This document shows, one piece after another, positions 11,798 through 22,317 of a DNA stretch of 64,000 nt (within the stretch, counting starts at the first letter, position 1; the number at the start of each line of letters is the position of its first letter). A program made the position numbers and the translations under genes. The notes under the pieces were generated by a model. That model was given only the letters and a program-made list of their open reading frames with translations, was not told where the DNA came from and searched no databases. Source of the DNA: Brachionus plicatilis. Its lineage: Eukaryota > Rotifera > Eurotatoria > Ploima > Brachionidae. Location: contig QEOQ01000544.1 in assembly GCA_010279815.1 (NCBI GenBank), forward strand, positions 704,521-768,520. The letters run 5' to 3'.

Positions 11798-13080
11798 ATG
11801 CTAAAAATTAAAGCAATAAATTATTTCGAAGAGTTAAAAAATGAAATTGATATTAATTGTGAACAATTTCTCTCATTAAAAGATACCTCTATAGAAAAAA
11901 AAGGACATATAATTAGTCAAAGGAAAATTTTTATTTATCATATTTGTGATTGTCTTAATAAATGTATGGAAAAATTTGAACTTCAAAATTATTCTTCTGA
12001 TTCATTAATAAATCAGGACAATTTTTCACTTTTCAACAAGTTTTGTTTTGTACTTCCGGAGAATAAATACGAATTATCTTTAGGAAAATTAATTGTTACA
12101 AACTGTTATGTGCCAAATAAAGTAAAAGAAAACCTTAAGTAATATTTTTATTTTACCAAATCAAATAATTATTAAAATTTAATTCTAAGATTTAAACACC
12201 TTAAACAATTATACAATTGCGTGGAACTTAGTTCAAAGGTGAAACTTTTTTTATCAAGTTTTAAATAAATAATTTTTTATTTTAGGAATTGATTATGGAA
12301 AATTTAATTTATAGTCTTATTGAGTCAAATTTAAGCGAAAATACAGATATAATCGATTTATCATGTAGTGAAAAAAATGCTTTAAAAAATTTTAAATTAG
12401 AGTTTAGCCAAAATAGTGATTTTTCAATTGGAGATTTTGATATATTAGAAAAAATGGTTTTCAAAAGAAACATAGCATCATGTGAACTAAGATTTCATAA
12501 TCAGAAATGTATCAGTCAATCAGTCTTATCAAACTTTGTACAAGTAAAAAGTCTACATATTTTTTTGAATCGTTCTAATAATTATGACCCTAATTTATTC
12601 GAAAATTTTAATAATCTGCAACATTTGACTATTAGCGATTTAAATGATATGGTTTTGCGAAAAAATTTATTTACTGGCTTAAAAAAATTAAAATCTTTAA
12701 AAATCGAGAGTAGCATGGTGAAAATAATGGAGAATTGTTGCTTTGAGAATTTGAAAAATTTGGAGAGACTCGATCTTGAAATAGATGGTTTTAATCAAAT
12801 TGAAAAATCCAATTTTTATGGTCTCAACAAACTAAAAGACATGAGTATTACTCTAAACTTAGTGGAAGGTATCCAGAATGATGTTTTTGAATATATACCT
12901 GACTTAAGGTCGTTAAAAATACAAGTAAAATCTTCAAATCAAGATTTTTTAAACAGTTTAGATTTTTATGTTCAAAATTTAAAATTGATAATTATGGATT
13001 CTAGTAGATTTTTTAATTATGAAGCATCGAAATTGATTAATTTTCAAAGAGAAAGAGAACAAAAAATGATGAAACTTTGA
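11798..13080 (+). CDS. Leucine-rich-repeat protein, 2 exons, 372 aa
   Basis: Exons 11798-12121 and 12286-13080. The donor GTAAAAG and acceptor TTTTAG keep the frame; a later donor at 12140 would hit a stop. Residues 1-108 show no domain I know. From about residue 200 there are at least five degenerate leucine-rich repeats of the pattern L-x-x-L-x-x-L-x-x-x-x-x-x-x-I-x-x-x-x-F-x-x-L (LFENFNNLQHLTI, LFTGLKKLKSLKI, CFENLKNLERLDL, NFYGLNKLKDMSI, VFEYIPDLRSLKI). There is no signal peptide or membrane segment, so a cytosolic or nuclear protein is likely. The last 30 residues are charged. Codon use is very A/T-rich and the protein is rich in Asn, Lys and Phe, suggesting fast evolution. Function unknown. 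Confidence 0.65.
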
Positions 13081-13213
13081 TGAAAAACAAAAAAGACAAA
13101 TTTTAATATGAATATCAACCAAATCTTTTTAATAAATTGTTTTTGTTCAAATTAATAAAAAATTTAAACCATGTTTTTCTGATAAAAATTTTTTTTACCT
13201 GGATAACGAAGTG

Positions 13214-13238
13214 NNNNNNNNNNNNNNNNNNNNNNNNN
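13214..13238. other. Assembly gap (25 N)
   Basis: A run of 25 unknown bases just downstream of the LRR gene. Confidence 1.
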
Positions 13239-13443
13239 TTCAACAACAAAAAAGATCAATTTTAAGTGGGTTAGTAAAAAGATTAATAATAGTTTTATTT
13301 TTTACTAAAAAAAAAGTATTGAATTATCAAAGTGACTTGGAATAATTACTTTAGTTACTTGAAAATTTAACATTAAAGATTTTTAGTTTTCTTTTCAAAA
13401 AGTAATTAAATAAAACGACTGTTAAGTTCATTTGTTGGAATTT

Positions 13444-14031
13444 TAAGACCATTTTAAGGAGATTGTTAAAAAAGTGTCTTCCAAAATTAACATCTTGACA
13501 AAAATAAAGGGTTTTATATGGAGTTACTCGATTTCTATTAACAAAACACTGTACAAATTTTTGTTAAGATCCCTTATCAAAAATCCCTATTTATCCCTTT
13601 TTGATTACTGCTTCGTTATTCTAAAATCTGGCACTCAAAAAATTAAAAAAGATCTGCAAATTTTTCAAAACAAAATTCTACGAATTATTAAATTTTTTCC
13701 ACTTAAAACAAGTGTCGATACAATCCACAAAACGCTTAACATAGAAAAAATTGATGAGAGAACAAATTCACTTGTCATTAAATTTTTCAAATCGAGATCA
13801 AATCACGCATTAATTGCAGAAAAAATAAACGATTTAAAAAAAACAAGACTGTCGAAGCCTTAAACAGGTTCAAAACACCATTGGGAAGCGTATTTGAAAA
13901 TTTTTAATCAAACACCCTAACTTTTTTAATAAAAAATTTACTAATAAGAGGTCTGAAAAGAGGGATTAAACCGCTCGAAACTGCCCTAGAGTGCAACTAC
14001 TAAATTATTTTTCAAATAAATAAATAAATAA
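13444..14031 (+). mobile_element. 5'-truncated LINE (non-LTR retrotransposon) with target duplication
   Basis: A 588-bp insertion holding only the C-terminal end of a LINE polymerase. The open frame to 13863 contains KINILTKIKG, LYKFLLRSLIKNPY, DLQIFQNKILRII and LNIEKIDERTNSL, which match the post-RT region of LINE ORF2 proteins. It is followed by a 170-bp 3' region and an (AAAT)n tail. It is flanked by a perfect 14-bp direct repeat ATTTGTTGGAATTT at 13430-13443 and 14032-14045. The intact frame and duplication point to a fairly young, 5'-truncated, dead-on-arrival copy. Confidence 0.85.
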
Positions 14032-14970
14032 ATTTGTTGGAATTTGATGATTCTTGATATCAAGAAATTCCAAGACTATTTTCCTCGAAAACTTAAGCAA
14101 TCAAATCAGATTATATAAGAATCTTAAATCTTTTTTAAGCATTTTTGTTTTGTGTTCTAATATATTAATTTGTTTTTGATTTTTTTTAATATGTAATAAT
14201 TACTTAGTTTTCGTTCAAAAAAGATTATTATTGATACCACATTATTGCACTTGCCGTTAATCATGGTACTGTTATATTACTGTTGCAATTGAACCAAAAA
14301 AGAAAGCCAAAAGAGTTGAAAACCAAATAAAGGTTTTGAAAAGCAACAATTTTTTATTTAATTTTTTTTGTAAATAGTCTAGACACAAAAAAATTATATT
14401 TTGTGTTGAATAAAATTAAACAATAAATAAAAAATATGGATATCATTAATTAGAAATATTTTAGACACAAAAAAAAACAATATCAACATTAATTAATAAT
14501 TATTGAAAATTTCTCGAACACGAAATTAATAAATTTGTAATCACGGGTAATATTAAGTCACTTTTAATGATTACTATTTATTTCTCTATTTCAATCCAAA
14601 AAACCTTTATTGAGTAATTTGGTGATTTTTTTTCAATTGAACTAATTATCATTTTTATATAAAATCAATATTTTTTTTAATATTTTTATGTGTTTCAAGT
14701 GCTAAATTTATCTAAAAAATATTCGACTTAAATTATTTAATTATCCGAAAATTTAAACAGAACATTTTGCATTGAAAAATTTTATTTTTTAATTTTATTA
14801 ATTTAATCATTTTTAAAACAATATTACATTTTTCGAATTTAAATTTTTTTGAGAATAATGGTTAAGATTTTGTTAATTTTGTAATGATTAATTTTATTCT
14901 AATAAATTTAATATCATTCAGGTTTTAACCAAATGCTTTACTTCAAAATTATAATTTAAACAATTTAAAA

Positions 14971-16541
14971 ATGAGTTTATTAAAAAATTTACAAATTATT
15001 CTAAATGAACTGATAGATTTTATTGAAGAATACCGCGGTCTTTTGGATACAAATCATGTTCAATTTTTAGTTGATAATCATTGGTACACCGATACTATTT
15101 TAAACAAAAATTTAAGAAATGATTTAGAAAATTTTCTACAAAATACCGATCAATCCACTCCAGCTAATTTAATAAAATATTTTTATCATTCCGAGCGTAA
15201 TAACTTATATCCCTCGTTAAACTGCCTGTTTGATAGAGTTGAAAACTTTTTCAAACGATGGAATAAAGATGTTTGTACTGAACAAGGTGATCTTCTTAAA
15301 ACAAATCAATCTGAATTGCTAGATTTCAATCAAATGGTTAATGAAAAATTTGCCAAAGTTCAAAAACAAAATAGATTTATGAACTTAAAAAAGCAATATG
15401 AAGTAGACCACATGTCAAAATTTGTAGGAACTCTATGCCGGAAGCACGAAATATTTACCATAGTCGATATAGGAAGTGGACGTGCATATCTGAGCTCTCA
15501 GCTTAGCTCGTCATTGTTTGATGATAAATTCGATGTAATTGCCATCGATTCATCTCAAAGCAATGTTGAATCATCTTTAAAAAGAGTTGATGTAATGAAG
15601 AGAAAAACATTAGTGTTTACTGAGAAAAGTGAAAATGTCGAGAGGTTTAAAACTTTTAGCCAATTTATACAATCTAGTACGGAGTTGCACGATTTAGTGC
15701 TGCAAAATACCCAAAACACTATAGAAGATCAAAATTACGCCCTGATTGGGCTTCATAGTTGTGGAAATTTGTCGAATTCAATGATGAATTTATTTTTAAA
15801 TAATAAAAATAGTAGCAGAAAGTTGCTATGCAATGTGGCTTGTTGTTATAATTTATTAAATGAAAAATATTCCAAAGATATGCTTGGTAGCCATGACTTT
15901 AAGAAAACCAACATTAAACTGGACGACTCGAGCAAATTTCCCATGAGTTTTTATCTAAATTCAAAAGAATATTGTCTGAGTTATAATCTAAGAATGTTAG
16001 CTTGTCATTCTTTGTATCGATGCTTCGACTCTATTGAAAATTTTAAAGAAGTAAAAAATTTAACAATTAAAATTAAAATTTTATTTGATTTTTTTGTTAG
16101 CTAGACAATGCAACACTTTGGTACAGAACAGTACTTCAATTGATTTTGTATGAAAACTACTACGCTGACTTTCCCAATGAGAATAAATCGAGTGAAATAA
16201 ATTTACAAGTTGGGCGGAAAATGTTGGACTTCAATTTGATGCCTCTTTTTAAAGATTATGTTAGGAAGGTTTTTAACAAATTTAATTTGGATAATAACAA
16301 ATTAACTGATAAACAGATAGATGGTTACATGAACGATTATCAAAAAATGAAAAGTAGACTTGATATTTATATTCAATTAAAATATATTCTAGCACCGATA
16401 ATTGAATATGTAATATTATTAGATAGATTAATATATCTAATAGAAATGGACAAGGAAGAAAAATTTGAAAACTTTATTGTTAAACTTTTTGATTCAGCAA
16501 TCTCACCCAGATGTCATGCCTTAATTTCATTTAATAAATAA
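14971..16541 (+). CDS. METTL25: METTL25-type methyltransferase-like protein, 2 exons, 506 aa
   Basis: Exons 14971-16050 and 16101-16541, with GT-AG borders and a codon-aligned join. It belongs to the METTL25/METTL25B (RRNAD1) family of putative SAM-dependent methyltransferases. Residues 140-155 carry the family helix MNLKKQYEVDHMSKF. Motif I for SAM binding is VDIGSGRAYLS (about 165-175), followed by VIAIDSS, then GLHSCGNLS (about 260) and VACCYNLL, the usual GLH-x-CGDL and CCY region. Exon 2 begins ..LWYRTVLQLIL and ends LLDRLIYLIE, SPRCHALISF, which matches the METTL25 C-terminus. The substrate is not known to me. The N-terminal 130 residues are less conserved. Composition is A/T-rich. Confidence 0.83.
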
Positions 16542-17076
16542 AAAATAAAATTTTATAACTTTCTTGTTTTATCATAAATTAAGATCTAGAGGCCAATGTA
16601 TGATCTAGAGCATTTAATGGCATTTACCTTAAAAGCAAAAATATAAAAGGGCTTATTTTTTTTGTAAAAAGTCTATATCGTTGCAGGTACACACAAGTTT
16701 TTTTAATTATGCTGTACAAAACTTTCCCGCCTATCATGAAATTTCACACTCTCTATTTAGCTTGTTCGACTCCATTTTTTAAAGTCCCCATGCCTTGTGA
16801 GTTTCAGCATGTTCCACTAGCATGATAATAACAGTTTTTTAGTCAATTTTTGCTATATAGATTAATGGTCTTAAAATTATTTTGAGCAACCATCTAGTAA
16901 AAATAAACAAAAAAATATATAACTTAAATATTATTAAGTAAAATTCATAAAGAATTATTTTTTTGAGGTAAAAAATTGTCAAAAATAGTAAAAAAACAGA
17001 GAAATTTTTTGTTTATTTTGTTTCAATTTTAATTTCAAAATATGTACTGTGAATTTAAAATTTTGCAATATAGATA

Positions 17077-17538
17077 CAGTAAAAACCGGATATAAGAAAT
17101 TCGCACAAGAAAAAATTTCTTATATCAGACAATTTCTTATAAACAAAAAATTTTTTTTGGTGTAAGAAACTGTTTTGTTACATAGACTTTGGTCTAAACA
17201 ATAGAGTATTTGAATTGCTTTTTTTAAACAAAAAGCAGTCTTCTGATTAATTGTTTAATCATTTTTTCACCGTCTTTTTTATAATTTGTCATTTTTAAAT
17301 TGTTCGAATTTATAATAAACACAAAAATTTCAACTTTTTTATAGATAACAAATTTGGCATGAAAAAGTTCTGTTTTTATAAGCTAATTTATTATTTGCGG
17401 TAAATTTTCTTTATAAGAAATTCTTATATGCAAAAAAATGAGTACTAAAAGTATAGAAAGAGTTTTTGTCCTCTAAGGTTTAGTTTATTATAAGCGAAAA
17501 TTTCTTAAAACCATATTTCTTATGAACGGTTTTCACTG
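17077..17538. mobile_element. Non-autonomous pogo/Tigger-like MITE with TA duplication
   Basis: Begins CAGTAAAAACCGGATATAAG and ends in the imperfect complement (CTTATGAACGGTTTTCACTG). It is flanked on both sides by TA (17075-17076 and 17539-17540), as expected for the Tc1/mariner superfamily; the CAGTAAAACC-type end is characteristic of the pogo/Tigger branch. Variants of TTTCTTATA recur inside, which suggests sub-terminal repeats. No transposase frame is present in the 462 bp. Confidence 0.8.
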
Positions 17539-17981
17539 TAGTTGCATCAATTTTCTAAGTTTATAAGGAACTTTGTTCCAAATTAGTTCTGTGGTACATA
17601 ACGTTTCTTAAAAAAATTTATTTGTGTAAACAAATTTTCTAGATATTTGCTAGATTTCTGGAATTTGCTGTTGCGCAAAAAATTTAACGTAAATTTTTTC
17701 AATAAATTTTGTTATGGTCAGTTAGTCTAATAAATAGCAAATTTTTGATTGGAAAAAAATAATATATGAGAATTTTAAGTTTTTTTTTTTTTTTTTAAAA
17801 TTTGGGTTAAAAAATTTATTGATAATTTATTTTAAAAGATTCGATTAAATTAGTTGAATATTTTTATACATTATTCATGTTTGCCAATGATTCTAATAAA
17901 ATGTTTTCGTTTTAGAGTGATAAAATCTAATCTTTACAATAACATATATTTATCTAATAAAAATAAAATAATTTCAATTTA

Positions 17982-18416
17982 TTTAAACAGACTTGGGCAA
18001 AAGTCAAAAAAAAAAGTCATTTTAAACTCTTTTCAAAGTCAAGTCACTGACTTGAAAAATTAATTAAAAAAATTTTGCAAATTTATTTATTTATTTATTT
18101 TATCTGTATCGAGCTAGTGCTCTTTCAGAATAAAAGACCCCTTTCGACCTTTTTACCGCTTTCGACTAGTTCAAATCAATCCAGGAGTCTAGATGAGCAG
18201 ACCGACAGCGATGGATACTTCATTCATGGTAAAAACAGATTTTATATATTTTTTTTTTTTTTTATATTTTCATTCTGAAGGAGCACTAGCTCGGTACAGA
18301 TAAACAAATAAATAAATAAATTTGCAAAATTTTTTTTAAAAAAAAAAAATTGAAGTCAAGTCAAATGACTTGACTTGACTTTGACTTGATGACTTTTGCC
18401 CAAGTCTGGATTTAAA
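17982..18416. mobile_element. Fold-back element with LINE-like tails and an exon-like centre
   Basis: The two arms (about 17982-18132 and 18255-18416) are inverted copies of each other. Each outer end carries CAGACTTGGGCAAAAGTCA, then AAGTC-type repeats, a GCAAATTTATTTATTTATTT tract and GAGCACTAGCTCGATACAGA (or a close variant). Read outward, CTAGCTC-x-ATACAGAT-(AAAT)n looks like a LINE 3' end, so the arms may be two LINE tails facing away from each other. The central 120 bp is less A/T-rich and reads as RPLSTFLPLSTSSNQSRSLD, then EQTDSDGYFIHG before GTAAAA. The right end lies six bases from the TMBIM stop codon. Confidence 0.7.
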
Positions 18417-18421
18417 ACAAA

Positions 18422-19147
18422 TTATTCCTCGATAGCTGAGACAAGTCTTAATATAAACAAAAATAGATTTATTATATCCACATAAATATTTAGAGCACCA
18501 AAAACATAGTCTTCTGGGCTAATCGAGTATTTGTGATGTCCTCCAAGCATCAGTTGCGTGTCAAAAATCAAATAAAAGGAGAATAAACCAGCTCCTGAAG
18601 CCGCGTACAATAAGTTCAAAATTTGACTTCTGTAAATTAAAGTAACAATTCCAAATGCACATAGAACAATGCCAAATACGAAGAGATATACTCCAAAGCC
18701 AGTAAAGTCTATTTTTGTTTGAAAGGCGAATATTGTAAGAGCGATCACTACCACGCTTGTAATGCCTAATGCTATAAAAATAGTGTTGATGTTAAAGACG
18801 GCTGAAATGGCACCTATTAATATTGACTCAAAGACTGTAAAAATCATCAATAAAATAATGTTTATTGGAAACTTTCTGCTCACTGATTCACAACATACCA
18901 ATACTATCAGTATGACCAATGTTCCCCCTAATGCTATCCACAGTATCCAAATATTTGAGTAGAAAGATATTTTTACAGGTTCTAAAAACACGAACAGAGC
19001 TGTTATTGTCACAGTGATTAACAATTGTAGGCTGACAATGCTGTAAACTTTTTGAATGAACGCATGTCGGATTTTTACATCAGAAAATGAAATTGGTTCT
19101 TCAGTATTGTACCAATACGCCTGATTTTGTTGGTGAGGATAGAACAT
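18422..19147 (-). CDS. TMBIM / Lifeguard family protein, intronless, 241 aa
   Basis: TMBIM (Bax inhibitor-1-like, Lifeguard) proteins are seven-helix membrane proteins of ER, Golgi or plasma membrane that lower ER calcium leak and protect from apoptosis. Residues 25-40 carry IRHAFIQKVYSIVSLQLL, the family's cytosolic-to-TM1 entry. Six further hydrophobic segments follow, with FAFQTKIDFTGFG before TM5, AASGAGLFSFYLIFDTQLM with the conserved Asp, and the signature SISPEDYVFGALNIYVDIIN. The latter is closest to the GRINA/FAIM2/TMBIM1 group; TMBIM4 is the alternative. The N-terminus is short for GRINA-type proteins, lacking the long Pro-rich extension. The stop codon abuts a fold-back element, so the transcript's 3' end must lie within it. 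Confidence 0.88.
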   Translation of the reverse strand: MFYPHQQNQAYWYNTEEPISFSDVKIRHAFIQKVYSIVSLQLLITVTITALFVFLEPVKISFYSNIWILWIALGGTLVILIVLVCCESVSRKFPINIILLMIFTVFESILIGAISAVFNINTIFIALGITSVVVIALTIFAFQTKIDFTGFGVYLFVFGIVLCAFGIVTLIYRSQILNLLYAASGAGLFSFYLIFDTQLMLGGHHKYSISPEDYVFGALNIYVDIINLFLFILRLVSAIEE

Positions 19148-19312
19148 TATTTGAGGTTTGAGTTAATCTAGAAATTAGTGAAAAAAATTAGAAAAGATTT
19201 AAATTTTTTAATATGAATTTAAAACCGATCTTGGATATTAAATCTAAACTAGCCATGTGTATCGAATTATCATTAATTATTCGATTGACATTTTTTGTTT
19301 TAAATAACGACT

Positions 19313-19718
19313 ATGTGATCAAGTTTTCACAAAAAATGTGATCATGAGTATAATGTCCAGAATGTAGCATTCATAACTTTTTTTATGATTTGAATAGACC
19401 AAAAAAATATAAATTAAAATTGGAAATTTTCAATATTTTTATATTTAAACAATTAATTTATTTCAAAAAGTATTACTTTTCTAAAGAAATACAGAATTTT
19501 TTCTTTTTTTTTTAAATTCAAAATAAATTTATTTTGTTTAAAATTGCTCATATTTAAAAAATTATTCGAAGATCAGAAAATAATTTTAATGATTCGAAAA
19601 AAATTATTCAGTGATCATTTTTCATCACATAAGGTTGATTAACTATTTTTGTGATCAAAATGATCACATTCTGGACATAAAATCTATGATCAATTTTTTT
19701 GTGAACACTTGATGACAT
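19313..19718. mobile_element. MITE-like element with about 55-bp inverted termini
   Basis: The left end (ATGTGATCAAGTTTTCACAA, then ATGTCCAGAATGT) matches the complement of the right end (ACATTCTGGACATAAAATC ... TGTGAACACTTGATGACAT) over about 55 bp with small indels. There is no coding potential in the 406 bp. The target duplication is unclear, so the exact borders are approximate. Confidence 0.65.
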
Positions 19719-20871
19719 ATTCGATATGTTTTTTAGAGAATGTGAGTTATTCTTTTTTGAATCAAAAAAAAACTACAATTTGAAATATCAATAAAAATTT
19801 GAATCTGAATTAAGATTTTGAACAAGTTCGGATATTAGAAACTATATTTAACAACCCTACAATTACAATTTGTATTCTTTCTTAATTTTTTACAGTTGTT
19901 CAAAATCTAAAATTTGACTGATAAATCAAAAGTTAAAGTCAAAGTAAATTTTTAACGTTAAGACATTTTTTCAAAGTATTTTTTGGCAGCAAGCTTGAAC
20001 ATGTAATCAAAACACCTTAAATAACTTGAGGTGTCTTTGACCTAGTGTCTCTACTTCCTCACATTAATCTTCATCAATTTTTTATATTCATTAAAATCGT
20101 AAGATACTATTATCCTCTAATTCAAAGTCATCATCACTGACCAAAAACATATGAAAAGAACATTTTAAGTAATACTAATTGCGAACCATTAAAAAATAAA
20201 CCAAAATAATCTTTGGCTGACAGAAAACAAAAAATGTATCAATTTATTTATAAATTAATTGACCAAGTAATCAGAATTTCAAAGTCAAATCTAACTTTTT
20301 CTTTTAGATCTTGAGTTTTTGACTAATTGTGGTGGTATTTAATTTTCAGTATGAAATTTTCATTTAAAAGTCATTTTAATTGTGCGTCTTTTTCAAAAAT
20401 TTTAAGAGATATTTAATAAAAAAGAATAACATTATTTTTTTTAATTGTGATAAAAAAGATTAAAATTAATTGTCAATCTTAATTATCTTTTGTAATATAT
20501 TTAAAAATAATAGAAATTAATTAAAGTCTTCACAAATCCTTGATATTGAAATTTACATAAAAAAATTTTCTTTATCTAAACTGTTAAAATTTCATCAAAA
20601 ATAAATTTAAATACAAAATCTCTAATAATCACTAATAATGATTGATATTTTGTTTAGAATTGTGCGCATTCAAACATATATTCATGGGCCTTCCATTGGA
20701 AAAAATGAATTTCTGGTCGTCCTAAGAAAACAGAAAGTGCACTCAAAATACAAAGAACTGAGACTCAAAAAAATAAAATAAATTTTAAAATATAAATTTT
20801 TTTCTTAAAATTAATTAATTTTCATATATATTAAACTTTTTGGTCAAAAATTATATTTAATAATAAATATA

Positions 20872-22087
20872 GTAACCTAGTCTAAAGGGGTTATGGGTTA
20901 ATAGGGTGAACGAATTTGAAAAACCCCTATATCTCCTTCATTTTTAAAGCTACTACCTAAAAAAATATCTTGATATGTAGAACTCGAGGAGAGAAATCGA
21001 ATGATATGTGTGAAATATTTAAAAAAAAAATCGTTATATGCTTTCTTTTCTCTTAAAGTTCGACTACGCCTAATGAGGTGAAAAAGCCTCGAATTAGTGA
21101 TTCGGGAGAAGGGTGCTTTAAGACCCTAGGTAATACTTAAGCTCTAACCTATTTCGCTTGTTAGATTCAGCAAATGCTAAAGTATCTAAGAGAATTTTTT
21201 AGAATTTTAGGAAATGTCCTTAGGGCTTCATCTAATGGGGTTTTTTTAGGGCTTAAAAGGTTAAATAGATTTAACCCTATTAGTCAAAAAAATCACCCAA
21301 TTAGTCCAAATAAGATTCTATTTAACCCATTTAACCGAATAAGACTAGGAAATGCAGTGACACTATTTTTTATAATTAAAAAATATTGTAAAATTATATT
21401 CTCTCTCTAACTCTCAGATTTTTTTTTTTAAAACCGAGTTTTTATTTCAAACATAAAAAAAAAGCAAATTGTTTAAAAATAAGCTTAAAATGTCACAGAA
21501 CAAAGAAATCCAATCTAAAAAAAAAATTATACTGTTCAAAATCTAAAAGACGCAATCAGTGAAGCTAAATAAGAACAAGAAGAGGTCAAAAAAGCTAAAA
21601 AAGGAACTGGAAGAGGAAGAGGACGACCACGAAAGCTTGTTGAAAGCAAATTAACATCAGATTAAAATGATAACTTATCAGAATCCGAAATATTGTGTAG
21701 CTCATGTGAAGCAAAGATGGCTGAGAAGAAAGAGAACACGTCAAAATGGTAATCTTGTGAAGAGTGCTCAAATGTTTCGAATAAATTAAATTAAATGAGT
21801 TAAATAATTTTATTAGAAAATTCAAAAATTTTCTTCCTAAATAGGTAAAATGGGTTAAAAGGGTTAATATTCTGTTTTTGGGGTTAAATTTCTGGGCAAT
21901 TATATAGAATTTTAGTGGTAACCGAGTTAGCCCTTTTCACCTTTTTGAGCCTCACATAATTAACCGCGGAGCTAAAGGGGTTATTCAAAAATTTCGGAAA
22001 AATTTGGTGACCATTTTTGAAGTTTTTGAACAAAATGGGTGCGAAATAATCAAAAAAAAATATGATCACCCGGTTAGACTAGGTTAC
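20872..22087 (+). mobile_element. 1.2-kb element with inverted ends and decayed AT-hook / zinc-finger ORF
   Basis: The left end GTAACCTAGTCTAA is repeated exactly inverted at 22074-22087. The interior is rich in GGGTTA and GGGGTTA in both orientations. At 21489-21800 (+) a broken frame begins MSQNKEIQSKKK, contains GTGRGRGRPRKLVESK (an AT-hook, GRGRPRK) and continues after a stop with ILCSSCEAKMAEKKENTSKW, a stop, then SCEECSNVSNKL. The two C-x2-C pairs with a W between them suggest a PHD-like zinc finger. The combination points to a DNA-binding protein of a transposon, now dead. A direct repeat AATAATAAATATA lies just outside the left end and 10 bp beyond the right end. Confidence 0.6.
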
Positions 22088-22317
22088 CATAGTACTAAAT
22101 AATAAATATACGCACCAACTTAATTAATTTTTTTTATCTTTTAATTTATTTTGACAAATTAGCTAATTATAAGCCTTTAATAAATCATGTATAGAGCATG
22201 AGCTTATTTTATTGCATTATTTTAGATTAAATTAAATTAATTTTTTTACAGACTTCGATTTAAAAAAATTTTATTTCTTGCGGAAAAAATTAAATAAATA
22301 AATAACTTTTTCGAATG

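Larger units (their letters stand above)
13081..14970. other. Intergenic with assembly gap and LINE insertion
   Basis: Contains a 25-base run of N (13214-13238), a truncated LINE (13444-14031) and about 900 bp of A/T-rich DNA in which I see nothing further. An acceptor-like CATTCAG at 14916-14922 lies about 50 bp before the METTL25 ATG. Confidence 0.5.
16542..18421. other. Intergenic between convergent METTL25 and TMBIM, repeats
   Basis: Holds the 462-bp pogo/Tigger-like element (17077-17538) and the fold-back element (17982-18416). The remainder is A/T-rich with a 20-base poly-T tract near 17780. I see no gene. Confidence 0.5.
19148..22317. other. Intergenic, mobile-element belt
   Basis: Contains a terminal-inverted-repeat element (19313-19718) and a 1.2-kb element (20872-22087). 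Between them, at 20638-20781 (+), is a 47-codon open frame with coding-like composition: it starts MIDILFRIVRIQTYIHGPS, contains GKNEFLVVLRKQKVHSKY, and an acceptor-like TTTAG lies inside it. I cannot assign it. The rest is A/T-rich. Confidence 0.45.

Noticed and set aside
20872..22087. Telomere-like GGGTTA words
   Set aside because: They are scattered in both orientations with irregular spacing, not a tandem telomeric array.
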